NCBI GenBank assembly: GCA_005879655.1
Contig: VBJK01000213.1
Coordinates: 1 to 5,111 of the forward strand
Direction: 5' to 3'
Origin: Chloroflexota bacterium
GTDB taxonomy: Bacteria; Chloroflexota; Ktedonobacteria; Ktedonobacterales; Ktedonobacteraceae
DNA length: 5,111 nt
The notes beneath the pieces are model-generated. The model did no database searches. It saw nothing but the letters and a program-made list of their open reading frames with translations, and was not told the origin of the DNA. Positions 5,098 to 5,111 of this stretch are shown here, in pieces. The translations under genes were made by a program, and so were the position numbers. Position 1 is the first letter of the stretch; each line of letters opens with the position of its first letter.

Positions 5098-5111
5098 ATG
5101 GACAGCAAACA
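5098..5111 (+). CDS. Possible start of a divergent gene, cut by window edge
   Basis: An ATG at 5098 begins a reading frame whose first codons give Met-Asp-Ser-Lys before the window ends. Support is the Shine-Dalgarno AAGGA four bases upstream and the divergent layout with the exported-protein operon. Nothing can be said about its product. It could be a regulator of the neighbouring operon, but that is only a guess from arrangement. Confidence 0.4.

Overview
The window looks like a piece of a GC-rich bacterial chromosome from an environmental Gram-negative-type organism. The two right-hand genes encode exported proteins with Sec signal peptides, and they sit next to recombined gene remnants and an insertion sequence. 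Acidobacteriota or a similar GC-rich soil or sediment lineage would fit the mixture of CHAT-domain, RimJ-type acetyltransferase and beta-propeller genes. That placement is inference only, because there is no phylogenetic marker here.

Left block (1-674): the 3' part of a RelA/SpoT-family (p)ppGpp synthetase gene on the + strand, cut by the window edge. It carries the second half of the synthetase domain and a helical C-terminus. Sampled lines here are about 47-50% GC, against roughly 58-75% in sampled lines on the right, which suggests acquired DNA.

Middle block (about 707-2556): an insertion sequence with one apparently intact 580-residue DDE transposase of the IS1634 (IS4-like) group. A near-consensus sigma70-type promoter lies so close to the start codon that the transcript should be almost or fully leaderless. 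The element's exact ends are uncertain. A long imperfect inverted repeat lies just past the transposase stop.

Remnant block (about 2544-3142): two broken genes joined head to tail in different frames. The first resembles the N-terminal part of a CHAT (caspase-like protease) domain protein. The second is the C-terminal two thirds of a RimJ/RimL-type GNAT acetyltransferase. The join lies near 2765-2785. Neither fragment has its missing half in the window.

Right block (3126-4927, - strand): a probable two-gene operon. A 223-residue exported protein of unknown family is followed after 29 bases by a 366-residue exported NHL-like beta-propeller protein. Each has a clear Shine-Dalgarno sequence and signal peptide. 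The propeller gene's 3' end overlaps the acetyltransferase remnant convergently by 17 bases. Upstream, the 170-base interval to 5097 is rich in symmetry: a 14/15-base inverted repeat, a 10-base palindrome, a 7-base-pair hairpin and a tandem AAGGACTTT repeat. It probably separates the operon from a divergent + strand gene starting at 5098, of which only four codons are visible.

The genes do not form one pathway. The picture is an accessory junction where an IS and rearrangement debris lie between a stand-alone alarmone synthetase and a host operon for exported proteins. I see no CRISPR array, rRNA or tRNA, and no convincing new multi-gene system. The least explained items are the exported protein pair with its structured upstream region, and the CHAT/GNAT join.
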